Source: Hygrocybe punicea (lineage: Eukaryota; Basidiomycota; Agaricomycetes; Agaricales; Hygrophoraceae). From it: a stretch of 64,000 bases of DNA. Positions 45,817-58,741 of this stretch are shown here, piece after piece (within the stretch, counting starts at the first letter, position 1; each line of letters begins with the position of its first letter). The notes under the pieces are model-generated. The model was given only the letters and a program-made list of their open reading frames with translations, made no database searches and was not told the origin of the DNA. The stretch covers positions 2,852,001 to 2,916,000 of the forward strand of contig OY744464.1 in the NCBI GenBank assembly GCA_963556145.1. The letters are read 5' to 3'. The position numbers and the translations under genes are program-made.

Positions 45817-46262
45817 CTACACCCTCCTCCGCTTCATCGGCAAAATATTCTCTTTTTCATCTTCATCGGCATCGGCATACTTGGGAACTCTTGCCGTTAA
45901 AATTCTGTATGAATGTATGGGAGGGTTTTCTTTGCGAGCTCCAGGAATGTAGCGGCAGGGAAGTACAACCGAAGGCTGGGCACAAATACGATTGGCATCC
46001 TCCACGTCCTCGCACTTGATATCAGTGGTGTCGGCATCCTCATTACCATTGTCCACCTTCTCTCGCTTAATATCAGTATCATTTGCAGCAGTCCGGATCG
46101 ATAGAACAAGTGTCTAAAAAGATATTAGCGTTACTGGACTTGAAAACATTGATCTTACCATTCTGCCAGGATGCTTCACATCAAAAGTAATAGTGTACTT
46201 CTTCCAATCAAGGGAGAGATCATCAAGTTCGAGGAAGAGAACACGTTCGGCTGGGATAGCCA
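45817..46262 (-). CDS. Small acidic/basic protein of unknown function
   Basis: Starts MAIPAERVLFLELDDLSLDW at 46262. An intron of about 45 nt (about 46159-46115) joins HPGRM to TLVLSIRTAANDTDIKRE. The protein is about 130 residues. The middle is rich in Asp/Glu (DNGNEDADTTDIKCEDVEDA) and the end MKRRRV is a possible nuclear signal. No domain recognised. It lies head to head with the gene at 46376, 113 bp apart, and close behind the Plavaka-like gene. The style is of mushroom lineage-specific proteins. Confidence 0.5.
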
Positions 46263-46375
46263 TGGCTGGGACTTCGAGTGTTGTACCAATTGGGTCCACG
46301 TGACGCCGGTCAGCTTTACCTCTAAGTCTTTTTTCCTACCACGTCTATGACAACCCCTACGACAACATCCAACCA

Positions 46376-48360
46376 ATGTCTTTCTCTCTTCCTCATCCCA
46401 ATCAGTATCTTGATGATTCCCCTGAGTTACCACCGACTGTAATTGGATCTGCATCCGACATGCACATTCCGAATTTCTTGAACCCGACCTCGGTCTACAG
46501 CCAGCCTAGTCTTCAAAATCCTTCAAGCAATTCCACTCAAAGACACTCCAGACGTAATAGCCATGTATCGGAGCAATGGAACAGTTCTCTTTCGTCACAT
46601 TTGGTACGCATATATCTACTATGTTGTACTGAATAGCGCTAATCCATGCAAAGCAAACCAAGCCTTCCCATTCCAATTATCCCTTGCAGTCCTTTTCAGT
46701 TGAGAATTTTGATCATGAAAGTCTTCTCCGCAATAAGGTTTATCGAGAACTCTTTTATGAGTATATGTGTTTGAAGTCGCAATTGGATTGCTCTCGGTAG
46801 GTCTTATGTAGTATGATGTCTAGGTACTAACTTTGTTTTAGAGAGGCTTTCCGGACTCTGACAAATTCCATACGTTCCGGACCAGACCCTGCTGGCAGCG
46901 GGGTTATGGGACCACCAACATCGACTTCCAATTTTGATCCAGATGCGTTGTTGAAACCACTATCACAGCACAACTATCCGAAACTCAGGTTTTGGCGAAA
47001 GCAAGATTGGATCGGGTCAAAGGAGCTGGAGACAACAGAAATTCACAACAAGATGGGGTTACGTGGTAAATCTCGAATATCGACTGGTGAAAATGTCTCT
47101 TTTGGGTTCGTGGAGGACGAGAATGGACTCACCGTTAACGGGTTTCGCATATCCGAGATCACAAGCGTGATGAGAGAGATATGGATGGAGCTCTACGACA
47201 GAAACATGGCTCCAGTGACGTGGGGCAAAGGCAGCTCGACTGTGCGAAACTTTTATCGCACGGAGATGTACAAGCGGATCCGTGAACTACGCTATTGTGA
47301 GAACCATTGGAAGGTTGACTATTTTGCCACAGTGAATTATTCTGGGTGGTATCGCCAACACGTCGTAAAAGATATCAAGCCCAAGACGGAGGAGGACGCC
47401 TCGATGAATCGTGATGACAGTGACGATTATATGCATCTCCCGCAGAAGCGCCTACCGACGAATCCCGCAGCTCCTCTCAAGAAGTTCAAGAAACTCAAGA
47501 TACCAATACCCGAAAAACCGCGCAGCAAAACTCCTGACTCTGTCCTCAGCATCTCTACGTCTCCTGGTTCTATTACACAAGACTTTTCATCAGATTCTAC
47601 TCCGTCTACTTCTCCCATCAACTCGTCAACTCCTCTTCCATCCGTGCCAAATCCGTCTGCCATATCATCCAGCTGCGAAAGTCAAGCAGCAGACATGCAA
47701 CATCCTAAGCTCGACAAAGAAGACAAGGGTATGTCTTAGCCGTATTTTTTTTCATGCACTGACACACAGAAGAAGGTACACAAAACAAGACAGAGAAGTC
47801 GTCGACCGTTGCCATTCCAGCAGAAAATGACTTCAAGCTTGTGAATCCTTTGTAAGCACGCTGCGTAGATTATATTCTGTTAACTAACTAATCAACTCGT
47901 CAAGTGCGTTGGCGCTCGAACACGTCGCAACTCCTTTAAGTTCCTCCACCAGTTCTTCGGCCACGTCCGCTTCTATACCAGCAAATGACATCAAAGGAAA
48001 AGGCAGGGCGAATGTGTCAGGGAAAAAGGGACCTTTGATGGTTCCGACGCAGGCGGCTACACCCAGGTTAGTCATGTATTATTGACGGCAAATACCACTG
48101 ACCAAGGTGATTGCAGGAACCTATTCGCCATCGATTACTGTAAGAACCACCGTGTTACGAGACCCGAATTTGAAGAAGCTTGGCAAGCTCTCGATGCTGC
48201 AACAAGAGCTGTGAGTGCTTCTATTATCGGCTGTGTTTGTACCTGCATAACTTACTGTGTCATGTTACAGCTTTATGAGGAGAAAAGTTTGAAGACGAAG
48301 AAAGATATCAAGGATGCGAAGTTGAAAGCAGTGGCGGCAGCGGGGGGAGGCGCAGGATAG
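46376..48360 (+). CDS. Lineage-expanded Agaricomycete-type protein of unknown function
   Basis: Starts MSFSLPHPNQYLDDSPELPP. Exons are about 46376-46603, 46684-46797, 46842-47728, 47773-47851, 47905-48065, 48117-48210 and 48271-48360. The core near 46990-47360 reads WRKQDWIGSKELE, GENVSFGFVEDENGLTVNGF, REIWMELYDRNMAPVTWGKG and LRYCENHWKVDYFATVNYSG. I recognise this pattern (W...F...Y.EDE.G..V......R..W......G..P..W....CENHWK) as a repetitive uncharacterised family in mushroom genomes. A Ser/Pro-rich linker with basic KKFKKLKIP follows, and the C-terminus NLFAIDYCKNHRVTRPEFEE is also conserved in that family. Function unknown; nuclear location is only a guess. No damage is visible. Confidence 0.6.
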
Positions 48361-48957
48361 TGCAAGCCGGCGGACACTGAGACGGGGGGAAAGGACTGGG
48401 ACTGGCATGGGTACTGGCATGGGGAGGGAGCAGTGAGCAGGGGAGCAGGGGAACGGCGAGCAGAACAGGCTACCGGACCGTAGCAAAACCGGGAGATCGT
48501 TTACACTATACAACACTATCGCATTGTTTTCGAATCGAAATGTTACTTGTTTTAAAACTATTTTACATCAGATATTTCGAGTACGAGTGCAGATTTACTT
48601 TAAGATGTGAGTTACAGATATTATTTGATTTTACACAACGTAAATCTTTCTTAACCTTCGGACTTTTCACTGGGGAGCAGGCTGCAAGGCTACATGTGAT
48701 TATCGATATATCATAAGTAACTTGAAGTAAATAATAATTGAGCTTGGGATGATTATTTTTGAAAAAAAAAACCCCCGATCTCCATGAGCGACGGCATCTA
48801 GCCCTTAGTGTGTATAGAGATCATGGTAGGGGAGATTATGGGTGCCATGATATCAAGAGTGACAGTTGGATGGGTTTGTTGACGAATAAATACTGTTAAC
48901 GTTGGCTACCGAAATCGTAAGTCCAAGAAACTGTTTATCCATTTTAGACATAAACGT
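48361..48957. other. Intergenic, no gene seen
   Basis: A G-rich stretch with TGGCATGGGTACTGGCATGG repeats occurs at about 48395-48435, then AT-rich sequence with an A10C5 run near 48768. It likely contains the terminator of the upstream gene and the promoter of the aminopeptidase gene. Confidence 0.5.
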
Positions 48958-51150
48958 ATGTCTCGAGCGCGAGCGGTATCTCTCTTCCCTGGGACCGTTC
49001 GCCAGATTCTCCTGCGCACAGGATGTTCCAAGCACTCTACAGTGGCCAGTCTTCAATCTGATGAAAAGCCTTCGATATATGGGCAACCCCTTTTCCAGTC
49101 CCACCCTCACCTGCGTCTGTCCTTTTCGCTCTCGGTACTGATTTTGAATCTCAAGCTCTATTGATTAGTGAAACCCGATGAACTGACACCTGGTATACCG
49201 TCTGAGGAGTATGAGTCGCGAAGAAGGAAGTTGCTGGAGGCTTTACCGGATGATTCCATGGTGGTGTCTACGGCAGCTCCCATCAAATATATGAGCGGCG
49301 GTGGGTATCTTCTCCTAGTATACATCTGATCGAGTGGCTTTAACGTCATGGCAGAGATATTGTAAGCCAGAAGATATTCGTGGTTCAGCTCTACGTCTCA
49401 TTCTCGGCGAACTTTGTCAACAGCTACAAGTACCGACAAGCCTCTGATTTTTGGTATCTGACTGGGTTCAACGAACCAGATTCAGCCGTTATTCTTGGCA
49501 TGTGGCCTTTCCAGTTCAATCAACTTTCATTAACACGACTTGACTCTCCATATGCAGAAAAGACATCTACTTCACGCGGCTACAAGATGACGCTCTTTTG
49601 CTCTGGAAAGGACTCTCGTAAGGAGAAATGGGACGGAGCAAGGTATAAAGACGATTATATATCAATTGTAGAGAACCGTTCACCTTCGATATCTTCCAGA
49701 ACGGGTTTCGATGAAGCGGCTAACATCTTCCATGCTGATGATGCTCTTTCTATTGAACGTTTCTCGTCCCACCTCAGAGCAACCCTCAGTCGTTATTCCC
49801 ATATTTTTGTTGACGTCCCCACCCCCTCTACGCGAAGGAACACACGCTCTACCACAAAATCTATTCTCAAATATCTTTCATCTCCATTGCCTGCACGCTC
49901 GGACTACGATTTGATTGTCGAAGCCTTGACCAATTCCCGAAGAAAAGCTCTAGCCCCCGAGGTTTCAAAGCTACGCGCGATCAAAAGCCAATGTGAGCAA
50001 CGAATGATGCGCGCTGCTGCTGATATCGGCGGTCGCTCGCATGCAAAGGTACATATCGGAATCAATGATATATATGTATCACTCATCTGGGATTTCTTTC
50101 CCCGGAGTACAGACAATGCGGTTTGCCCGTCCCGGCCTATCGGAAGGTGCTCTTGCCGCTCATTTCGAGTATCTCTGTACACTCTCCGGGGCTCAGCGTT
50201 TGGCATATGTGCCGGTCGTGGCATCTGGGTATGTGCATCCTAGCTCCACTTTTATATGCATTTTTTTCAAATTTATCGCAGACCAAATGCCCTCGTTATC
50301 CATTATACCTCCAATAATCACTTGATTCGGGATGGAGAGATGCTCCTCGTAGATGCTGGATGTGAATACAAGTCTGTGCTGATCTCTGCCTTCCATTATC
50401 CCATCTGATAGGCTTGCTCAGTGGCTATACATCAGATATCAGTATGCCACTCATTCCAGTACTTGACCTTTGGTTAACCCTGCTTGCTTCAAATTCTCAG
50501 CTCGTTCTTACCCTGTTTCTGGTTCTTTTACTCCAGCACAGAAGGCTCTGTATTCTGCCGTTCTCTCGACTCAAAAGGCGTTAGTGGCATTATGTACGGA
50601 GTCCGCCCAGCTGAGCTCCCATGATCTTCACCACAAATCTTGTGAGGTTCTCAAACAAGAACTCAATCAAATCGGATTCAAGCTTCAGCACGGCGATCTC
50701 GAACGTATCTATCCACACTTCTTGAGCCATCCCATTGGCCTCGGTGAGCCATCATACCCATGCCTAACAAAGAGTTGCGCCTTTGCTAATGACTCGTTAA
50801 CAGATCTGCACGAATCAACTAATTTTGATCGCAGCGGACCGCTGAGAGAGGGTATGGTCATAACCATCGAACCAGGCATATATGTCCCTCCGGTGTCTTC
50901 ATTGCCGAAGCACTACCATAATATGGGCGTAAGGATCGAGGTTCGTTATTATCACCTTCTTACAGTCTGTGATCTTCATAGTGACGTAGGACGTCGTATT
51001 GGTTGGCAAACATCATCCCACTGTGTTGTCTGTCACCGCCCCTAAGGAGGTAAGTAAACTTTTTTTTTTGACTTCAGCTGGCTAACAGTAATTTAGATCG
51101 TAGATATAGAAGGGGCATGTCAAGGAATTCTCGGTTTGGAACCATTCTGA
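48958..51150 (+). CDS. ICP55: ICP55-like mitochondrial Xaa-Pro aminopeptidase (M24B)
   Basis: In yeast, Icp55 removes one residue from proteins after the matrix processing peptidase, stabilising them. Starts [20 protein letters not shown], a good mitochondrial presequence. The aminopeptidase-P N-domain shows [20 protein letters not shown] and [20 protein letters not shown]. The M24 catalytic domain shows [20 protein letters not shown] (two Asp ligands), [13 protein letters not shown] (His), [12 protein letters not shown] (Glu) and GVRIED (Glu). Many introns of about 50 nt interrupt it, for example 49505-49556, 49644-49700, 50049-50112, 50229-50282, 50369-50435, 50744-50803 and 50940-50988. 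The last exon reads [16 protein letters not shown] and stops at 51148-51150. All five metal ligands are present. Convergent with the permease gene, 56 bp apart. Confidence 0.87.
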
Positions 51151-51206
51151 AGGACATTTGCATATAACGATACCTATCGCGTTCTTACTCGATTGGAGTG
51201 GTTCAT

Positions 51207-53662
51207 TTATGAGGCGATTGCCACGTTTTCCGGTGTGTCCGCCGCATTCATGGCCTGGACAACGAGGTCTTTGCGCAACCACTGATATTCAGGCGTGAAA
51301 TACCAGCTCAAGACCCCTAAAATGGTAACAGCGCCGAAAATAACGCCGGCCTAACATGACCCAGAAAAATTCATCCGGAATACAGTAAAAATCCAAAAGT
51401 CACTCACGAAATTGAATGACTCCGCCGTTACAGGGAAGAAGAATGGCGAAATCATGACCTGACCACAATAGATAAGAATAAATTGATCAATAAATTGGGT
51501 AGGAAACATACTGCGAACACCAGCCCGTTGAAGACTACCGCTGCAACATAGAACGGCCTGGCAAAAGCTCCGAGACGGAAACGAGACGATTGAAAACGTT
51601 TGGGCGTCATAGTTAAGCGGAGCAATGCGATGAGTCCATACGCTGCTATGGTGGGTACACCTCCCGCAGAAACCAACGAGGTGAAAGCGACCTGACTGGG
51701 GAGAATTGTACATAACAGGGTTGCGGCAAACAGGAAGATGACCGTGACTGCATTCCTGGGCTGTCCGTCGGAGGTGACTTGGCCAATCCAATGAGACATT
51801 GGCAGCACACCATCGCGGGCAACAGCGAAGACCAGCCTGGACGAGGCAACAATGGCAACACTAGTATTCTAAGAGAACAATTGAGTTCACATCTTAGCTA
51901 TCGCAAATTATCACACACCAGCATGAGACCAAGAACTGCGATGACCGTCATAACGACACCACCGGCTCTCCCAAGCGCCAAAGCATAGATTTGAACAAAA
52001 GGCTGAGGAGCATCCAATGCAAAAACGGCATCTAGATTGGGAGTGCAAAAGAGGAAAAGAATCGTAGTGGCGAAACCAAAAAGGCCAGTGGCGATGGCAC
52101 TGGTTAGGATGCCCTTCCCAGCGATAACGCTATGTGTCGTTTGAAATCTCAGAAGCATTTGATAACGACACAAGAATGCGCCTACCTTGCATTCTTCGTT
52201 TCTTCGGCGATATGTCCAGAGGCGTCAAAACCAGTCAAAGTTCCTGCAGTGAAGAGGCTGTACATCCTTGGTCAAAAGAGTAGACGTCAAGTAAAAATGG
52301 AAACTTACAAAGATAGAATCCAGTTCCAACCTGCTGGAGCGCCCGTTCCATTGTCTGAGAGATAAGAGAAATGAGTTCAAGTCATGTATGATCGCCTTGT
52401 CACGCACAAGTCATGGTAAACACATCTTTAGCAGAACGGAAACCATACGTTTGTGACACTCCAATGGGAAGCCAAATCAAACACAGGATGAAGTCGAGCA
52501 TGATAATGCCGATGGATAATTTGAAAACACCGGAATACCATCTAGGAGGCAAATAGTTGACAAGGACCGACAAAACGAGTAGACCTTCAGAAATGGCCCA
52601 AATGAAAGCCCGCCACTTGATATTACTGTTGTCAAGACCGCCAGGGAAGCTGATTTCGTAAACTGAGAGTTGGGAAACGATGTAGTTTGCGGTAGTCTGA
52701 CTCGAGAAATAAGGGTCGTGAGCGAAAGATGCATAGAAAAGACAATATACTTGGCAGTTGCTGGCGGTAAACGTCATCCAAGCGGTGCATGCCCACCAAG
52801 CGACGATGAACCCAAAAAACCTGGCATATTTTGGTCCCGCGCTCTCAGCGGCCCAAATGTAAATGGATCCACTCAAAGGCAGAGCAGAACATATTTCGGC
52901 CAGAACGGCAGCCGTGATGAACATAAAAACCATCGTGATCAAATATGACGACCTAGTAAGAGTATATTCAGAGCTCCAAGTTCATGAATGGTGTTGCTTC
53001 ATTTACCATACGGCGGCAGGACCTCCAGCAAGGAGTCCAAGGAAAAAGGCCGACCTGAATAAAACTGGTTCAGGTGAAGAAAGAATACTAATTTGGTCTG
53101 CAAAGTCACCTCACGCCTCCAATAAAATTCAATGCGACGAAGCTAGCGGCAAAGCTCTCAGTGAGATGCCAGCTGCGGTGAAGTTGCTAATGATGACACA
53201 TTCGAACCATCAGAATTGTCATACAGCAAAAATAGAGCGCACCTGTTTGTAACCGAGCTTTTGCTAAAGCGGGGAAAGAAATATCAGTATATATCCTGGT
53301 GCTCCTATAAGAGGAGCAACAGAGAGGAAGATACACTGGGGGCTTCCCTACGCAGGTATGAGCGCTGATCAGGTTCAAACGGTATAATCTCAATCCTCGG
53401 CAAGGTCTCAACTTTCTGATCGTCTCAAGAAGACGAAGAGGCAAGGATGCATCGAGAGCTTGACGAGGATACCCGCAGCCATTCCAGTTTACCACTAGAC
53501 ATTGACGTTACCAATACAACACTGTGTCGTTGTTCAGCAGCCCATTTCCCACAAGGTGAGCCATCCCATCCTGGGCTGAACAATTTTTACCAGCTGCAGT
53601 TCGTCTTGGTCAATCGGGGAAGTTTCCTCAAGATCGGTCTTGGTGGATGAAAGTTCGGACAT
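51207..53662 (-). CDS. Amino-acid/GABA-permease-type transporter (APC superfamily)
   Basis: Plasma- or vacuolar-membrane transporter for amino acids, GABA or choline-like substrates. I choose the start at 53662 (MSELSSTKTDLEETSPIDQD) because DELQL joins in phase through a 327-nt intron (53264-53590) to a 21-nt exon coding QKLGYKQ, and then through a second intron to LHRSWHLTESFAASFVALNF, the usual start of this family. The rest shows LLAGGPAAVW, FITAAVLAEICSALPLSGSI, YIWAAESAGPKYARFFGFIV, YLPPRWYSGVFKLSIGIIML, LIWLPIGVSQTYGFRSA, FDASGHIAEETKN and LVFAVARDGVLPMSHWIG. There are about twelve hydrophobic segments. It ends NAADTPENVAIAS at 51207. The closest yeast types are UGA4/HNM1. Substrate cannot be told from sequence. 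Confidence 0.83.
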
Positions 53663-54194
53663 TGTGGGCAAGATTGGAGCTGCTCCACCTCGAGCCTCGA
53701 AATTGGTTGGATATTTATGAAAAAACGATGTCCGGTCAAAGTCCGATCTCACTGTACGGGTCGCAGACAAATATGACTTTGGTCTTAGTAGAACCCCAAT
53801 AATCAGCCGAAAAAAGGGTTGCACTTCCCCGATATAAACGGACGGACCATTGGTTACGTTATTTTTACGTTTGGTTTCAGATTGCAACTTAGTATTTTTG
53901 TCCAATCAGCACCGGGTGCGACTGTGCACTGTGCGGGATTTCGTCGATGTCGATGTACCGTAAACGGGCGTAAGCAGTCGGGGCATGATCTTCACGACCG
54001 GTGTTCCGCGACCACGCAAAGGCTGGTGCAAGACGTAAAGAGCACGAGCTACATATCAGAGTTCCATTATTCGTCTGATGATGCTTCCCACACGAGCGAA
54101 AAACTATAATCTTATTTGTGCAGAAACAGGGGCTCATAACGTTAGATCCATCACCGTCTATCTTATCTTATCTTGGGTTGTCACGTGATGCCAG
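53663..54194. other. Intergenic, no gene seen
   Basis: Contains a TATCTTATCTTATCTTGGG stretch and TCACGTGA (54181-54188, a CACGTG E-box palindrome). The E-box lies close to the predicted end of eIF5B. No supported reading frame. Confidence 0.4.
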
Positions 54195-57100
54195 TCAAAT
54201 GACCCGCACGACACAACGTACAACGACGTTCACGAGATATTGAAACGCTATAACAGTCATCAGTATCTGGAATGGGACGGTAAGCGGTGAACAAACAGGC
54301 TTGAGCGCTTTAATTAGCAGCCATTCTTCCGTGCTCACGTCTGCCTTGAAGGAATTCTAGAACAGTATTCAGTAGCAGAATTTTGAAACTTGTAGACAAT
54401 TACCTTCAGCACGTCTATGCTCTGCCTTGTGATATGGCTAAGAAGTTCGTCTTTGTCGTCAAAGTGCCTGCCGAACATCTTTGCAGATTGATACACTGCA
54501 TGCTCAATCTTGACCGCAACACCCCCGCCAGCTTGCGATTTTTTCACAATCTGAAAGCCAATGTAAGTCATAGGACTCATGATATTTGGGGGACCATACA
54601 TCACGGGACTTGTGGTTTATCTCCAGTGACGTACTGTGGCTCCCAGATATCAATTCGGTGAATCATCCCAATAGGAATCTTACATCTTTCCAAGATCTAT
54701 TATCTCCTTCTTTTGTGTCGTGGGATCAACCTTCACAACCGCAAGTGGGGTGCCCACGCGCAGTGTACCATCCAGGATGTCAACCCCCAAAATGATGGGA
54801 TCTCTTTTGCAAAATGCAGCGATGATCTTCAATCTGCACGGCCATATTGCTTGAGGAGCGGCATCTCTCCTTTTGGCTTCCGTGAGTTCAGCATTGTACG
54901 CCGTAAATGCATCAAAAAGGTGATAGATAATGTCAGCTGTGTTTCGATATTAGCGTGACTAATGCTTTGTGAGTTGGAAGTGCCGTACCCTTGAAAAGCC
55001 GAATGCCCATTTCGTCCGCCATTCGTTCGGCGTCTTTATCGATCGGAACATCGAAACACAGGATGCAGGCAAGCTCTTTCGCCTTCTCCAACATCGTCGC
55101 TGCACGCATAATGTCTCTCTTGTGAACAGGACCGATGCCAACACCTGAAACAGGAATCTTGCTGACTTTGAGGAAGTCCAACAATGCTTCCAACGACCCG
55201 AGAGTGCTCGCTTGTACGCAAACACCTCGGTCAGAGGTCTCGATGGAATTGAGATCGGACATCACCTCGTCTCTAAGGTCATCCTCATCGTCGTCGGGCC
55301 CAACAACAAGTAAGCGGGAACCTGCAATAGCTTTCTCCAATTCCGGTGCTATAATTTTCACACCAAGTGCAGCTTTGACTTCCTTGTGGTGAACATACGC
55401 TGACTGACATGGATCCGTCAGGACCGGCAATCATGTGTCGTAAGAATCGAATACGTGCCTTGATACGAAGTTCTCGCAGTGGTTGCGGCGTAAGAAGCGC
55501 ACGAACTTGCGTTACGATTGGCCCGTTTAGACCGCAGACGACGATCTTGTCCGCCTCACGCAAGATGCCATTCGAAAGGATGACGTCGATGGTAGTTCCT
55601 AGCCCTTCGATGACCTTGACCTCTAACACCGTACACTCGAGCTCAGAGAGATACATCAATCTATCGCTCATGCGTTGTTGCGTGAGATTCACAAGAAGCA
55701 TGATCATGTCGGGGACTCCTTCTCCAGTGATCGCAGATGTTGGTACTAAGGAGACGTTGCGGCCGAGATTCTTGTTGTTGTAATACAGGGTAGCATTGAG
55801 TCCTTGTTCTGCGAAGGCGACAATGGTCTTTTCTACGCGGTCTTCGAATTCCCGCTGAACGGACGCTTTTTGTTTTGCCAGCGATTGCTGGAATGCGCCG
55901 TCGGGTGTCGCTACCCAACCATAAAGACGATCGATCTGCCAAATCACGATTTGATATATTTCCTGAAATGTCAAAGCATGATGCACACCTTGTTCAGGGC
56001 AACAATGAACGGTGTTTTACGATCCCTAAGTAACCTGAGAGACTCTAATGTTTGAGGTTCAAGACCGTGCTGTATGCGAAATGTATGAGAAGAGTGTAGT
56101 ATTGAGACAGCGCCAACTCACTAGTATATCAACGACAAGAATTGCAATATTGCAAAGTGAACTGCCTCGCGTACGCAAATTCGTGAAAGATTCGTGACCT
56201 GGAGTATCGATAACTAAGAGACCAGGAATCTTGTACTCTTGCGTTCCGTCCTAGCAGAGAGCGAAACCTCAAAAACGACAACGGAGCTGGGCTATCATGT
56301 TACATACGCTATTTAAGACTGCAGTCTTTGTCCGAATAGCATCCACGGGAAAGTAGGTCGCTCCGATCTGTTGCGTGATACCACCAGCTTCACCCTCCTG
56401 CACATTTGTTTGACGAATCTATTCTGCCGTGTAAGTGTTGAATTGCCTCGCAGAGCTTATGGAACGAACTTTATCCAACAACTTTGTCTTACCAGTATCC
56501 ACGTGGCCCAAAATGCAGCAAATAGGACTTCGCAAATCATCCTTACTTCGCGCTGCAAGCGCCGCCTCATGGGCTTTAGCCCGACGCTCGGCTGCCTCGG
56601 CCTTCCTTTGGGCTGTCATGCGCTGGGTGTGTGACAGCTCCTCCGATGAGGATGAAGAGGAGTCATCAGATTCTTCAGAATCTTCGACGGAGGATTCCTT
56701 TTCGGATCCTGACGATGACTCCTCTGCAGTGGATCTAGGGATACTAGCTTTCGAATTGCTCTTGTCAAGGGTATCGGACACGAATTTGGGTTCAGTACGT
56801 GTGGGCTGCGAAACCGCTGAGGCCCTACCGCTCTCTGCATGAAAATATTCAATATTAATCAATAATAAAATGATAGAGTACCTTTTGGAACCGACTTCAC
56901 AGGTAGATGGACGCGTTCCTGCGCGGGCGTCGAAGAGGCTGAAGTGCTCTCTTCCCCTCCCTCGCTCGAAACTTCCCAGGAGTCTTTTACACCCTCCGGG
57001 ACAATCGATTTCGATTCGTCATCGCTGCTGGCCTCCCAATCGTCTTTCCCGTCTTCTGCATCCTCCAGCCCATCCTCCTCCTCTCCATCCTCCAACGTTT

Positions 57101-58257
57101 GTGGTGACAGAGGCCTAGATTCGGGGGTAGGGGATCGCCCTTTTGTTCCGACTGTTTTTCTCTTGCGATTGCCGTAGACAACTTTTTTTATGCCACCGTT
57201 ACCTGATATTTGTTGTAACCCTTCAACCTGAACGCCGGAAGCCAGTAGCGCCTGTTTCCGTATATCAGCCATTGCCTTTCTATCTTTTTCCTTCTTTGTC
57301 AACAAACGGCCTTCCTTCTTAGCCAATTCACGCTTGGCCTATCATGGCATGCAGTGAGTGCCTATGAGGAGCGCGAAGTATAACGTGGTCCCACCTTCTC
57401 CTTCTCTTTCCTCCTTCTCTTTTCCTCTTCCTTCCTCCGTTCCTCCTCTTCTGCTTTCCTTTCCTCTTCTTCAATCCTCCTTCTTTCTTCCTCCGCTCGT
57501 CGCTTCACCTCCTCCTCCATACGTTTTTTCTCCTCCATTAACGCCTTCAATGCGTTGATGCCTCCTTTCTTTTTCGTCGACGCGGTGGGAGTCGGGGCAG
57601 GCTCCTCTTCTTTCTTTGTTTTCTTCTTCTTCTTCTTCTTTGAATCAGCTTTACCACCTGCGGCGTCATCACCGTCCTCCCCAGCTTCTTCCTCATTATG
57701 CGGTTCTGATGTTACGGGAAGTACGTTTACAGTTTCAATGGCGGTGGCGGCGATTGGTTCCTCATGAATTTCAGTGGCTTTTTTGGCTGCCGCTTGCGCT
57801 TTTTTCTTGGCCTACTTACATGATTGCGCCTTTGTCAATTAAAATTTTAATCCCGAGGAAGAGGAGAGGACGAGCCTTTTCTCGCTCCTTCTTCAGCTTT
57901 TCCTTTTCTTTTTTCGTCAAGATTTTCACACCCGCATCCTCTGGACCATCGTCCTCGTCGCCTCCCTGCGCACTCGGTGCAGTTGGGAGAACCTGCGTGG
58001 TTGGAGTCTGCTCGCTCTCGATGACAGCTATGATTCCAAAAGTGGATGAACAGGCAAGTTGGAAAAGAGACCCACAGGAGGGCCTCCGTGCGTCTTCTGC
58101 GTCCGTCTCCCCCTTCAAGTCCTTGTCCTTTGCAGATTCACCAGCTTTGTCGCTTTGATGCTATGATGAGATGTCTTTGAGGGCTTTCAGCAAGCAAGTG
58201 CACGTACCAGAAATCATCGTCACCTTTCTTGACTTTTTTTGCGTTCTTGGGTGCCAT
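54195..58257 (-). CDS. FUN12: Translation initiation factor eIF5B (FUN12), GTPase
   Basis: GTPase that joins the 60S subunit to the 48S complex. The start at 58257 ([17 protein letters not shown]) opens a long Lys/Glu-rich N-region with coiled coil ([20 protein letters not shown] near 57470) and Ser/Asp/Glu tracts. The G-domain shows [18 protein letters not shown] (G1), [13 protein letters not shown] (G2), [10 protein letters not shown] (G3), ALNK/ID split by an intron at about 55939-56000 (G4) and TSAITGEGV (G5). Domain II and III follow ([20 protein letters not shown]). The C-terminal domain reads [16 protein letters not shown] and [20 protein letters not shown]; after a 47-nt intron (about 54358-54405) come [18 protein letters not shown] and an unusual tail. 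The stop (54195) is the first in-frame one and is uncertain. All GTPase motifs are intact. Confidence 0.9.
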
Positions 58258-58741
58258 GTATGATATTTGTCCAACGAGCTACTAGCAAACGTAGTCAAGT
58301 CAAGGTCAGAAACGGTCGGGCTAATACGTTAATTGTAGTAAGATGAAGTGAATACAAGATCGGTTCGGCTTTTGCCGCATTACAAAAACAAGTAATTTGT
58401 GCGAAAACTACGGTGAAAGAACGGGTGAAAGAACGGTGTGCTTCCCATCCCCAAGATGATTGAGGCAAGAATACACAAATTGTTTAGAAATGTTCAAACC
58501 ATTCGGTTGCCTCGACATTGGGCAGTGTTCCAGGCCAACTTCGGCGCAACATTGATCGTTTGACTTTTTCTATTCTTATCAAAGTCTTCGCGCAAGCAAT
58601 TTATTGTTTAAGCCCTCCTCCGTCGGGCCAGGCAGATTCGTGTTTTTGGTGTTCACAAATTTAAATCTTACTAATCATTAATCATTGCTGGACCTAGTAG
58701 TTTCTTCGTCATCGTTCAGATTGTTTTCAGCTTCGAAAACC
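58258..58741. other. Divergent promoter region, eIF5B/ARL2
   Basis: 484 bp without a reading frame, between the start codons of two divergent housekeeping genes. A GAAAGAACGGGTGAAAGAAC direct repeat (GTGAAAGAACG twice, near 58412 and 58426) is the only local structure noted. Confidence 0.45.

Noticed and set aside
53819..54109. Plus-strand open frame of 96 codons between the permease and eIF5B genes
   Set aside because: No splice, start context or family similarity; likely chance.
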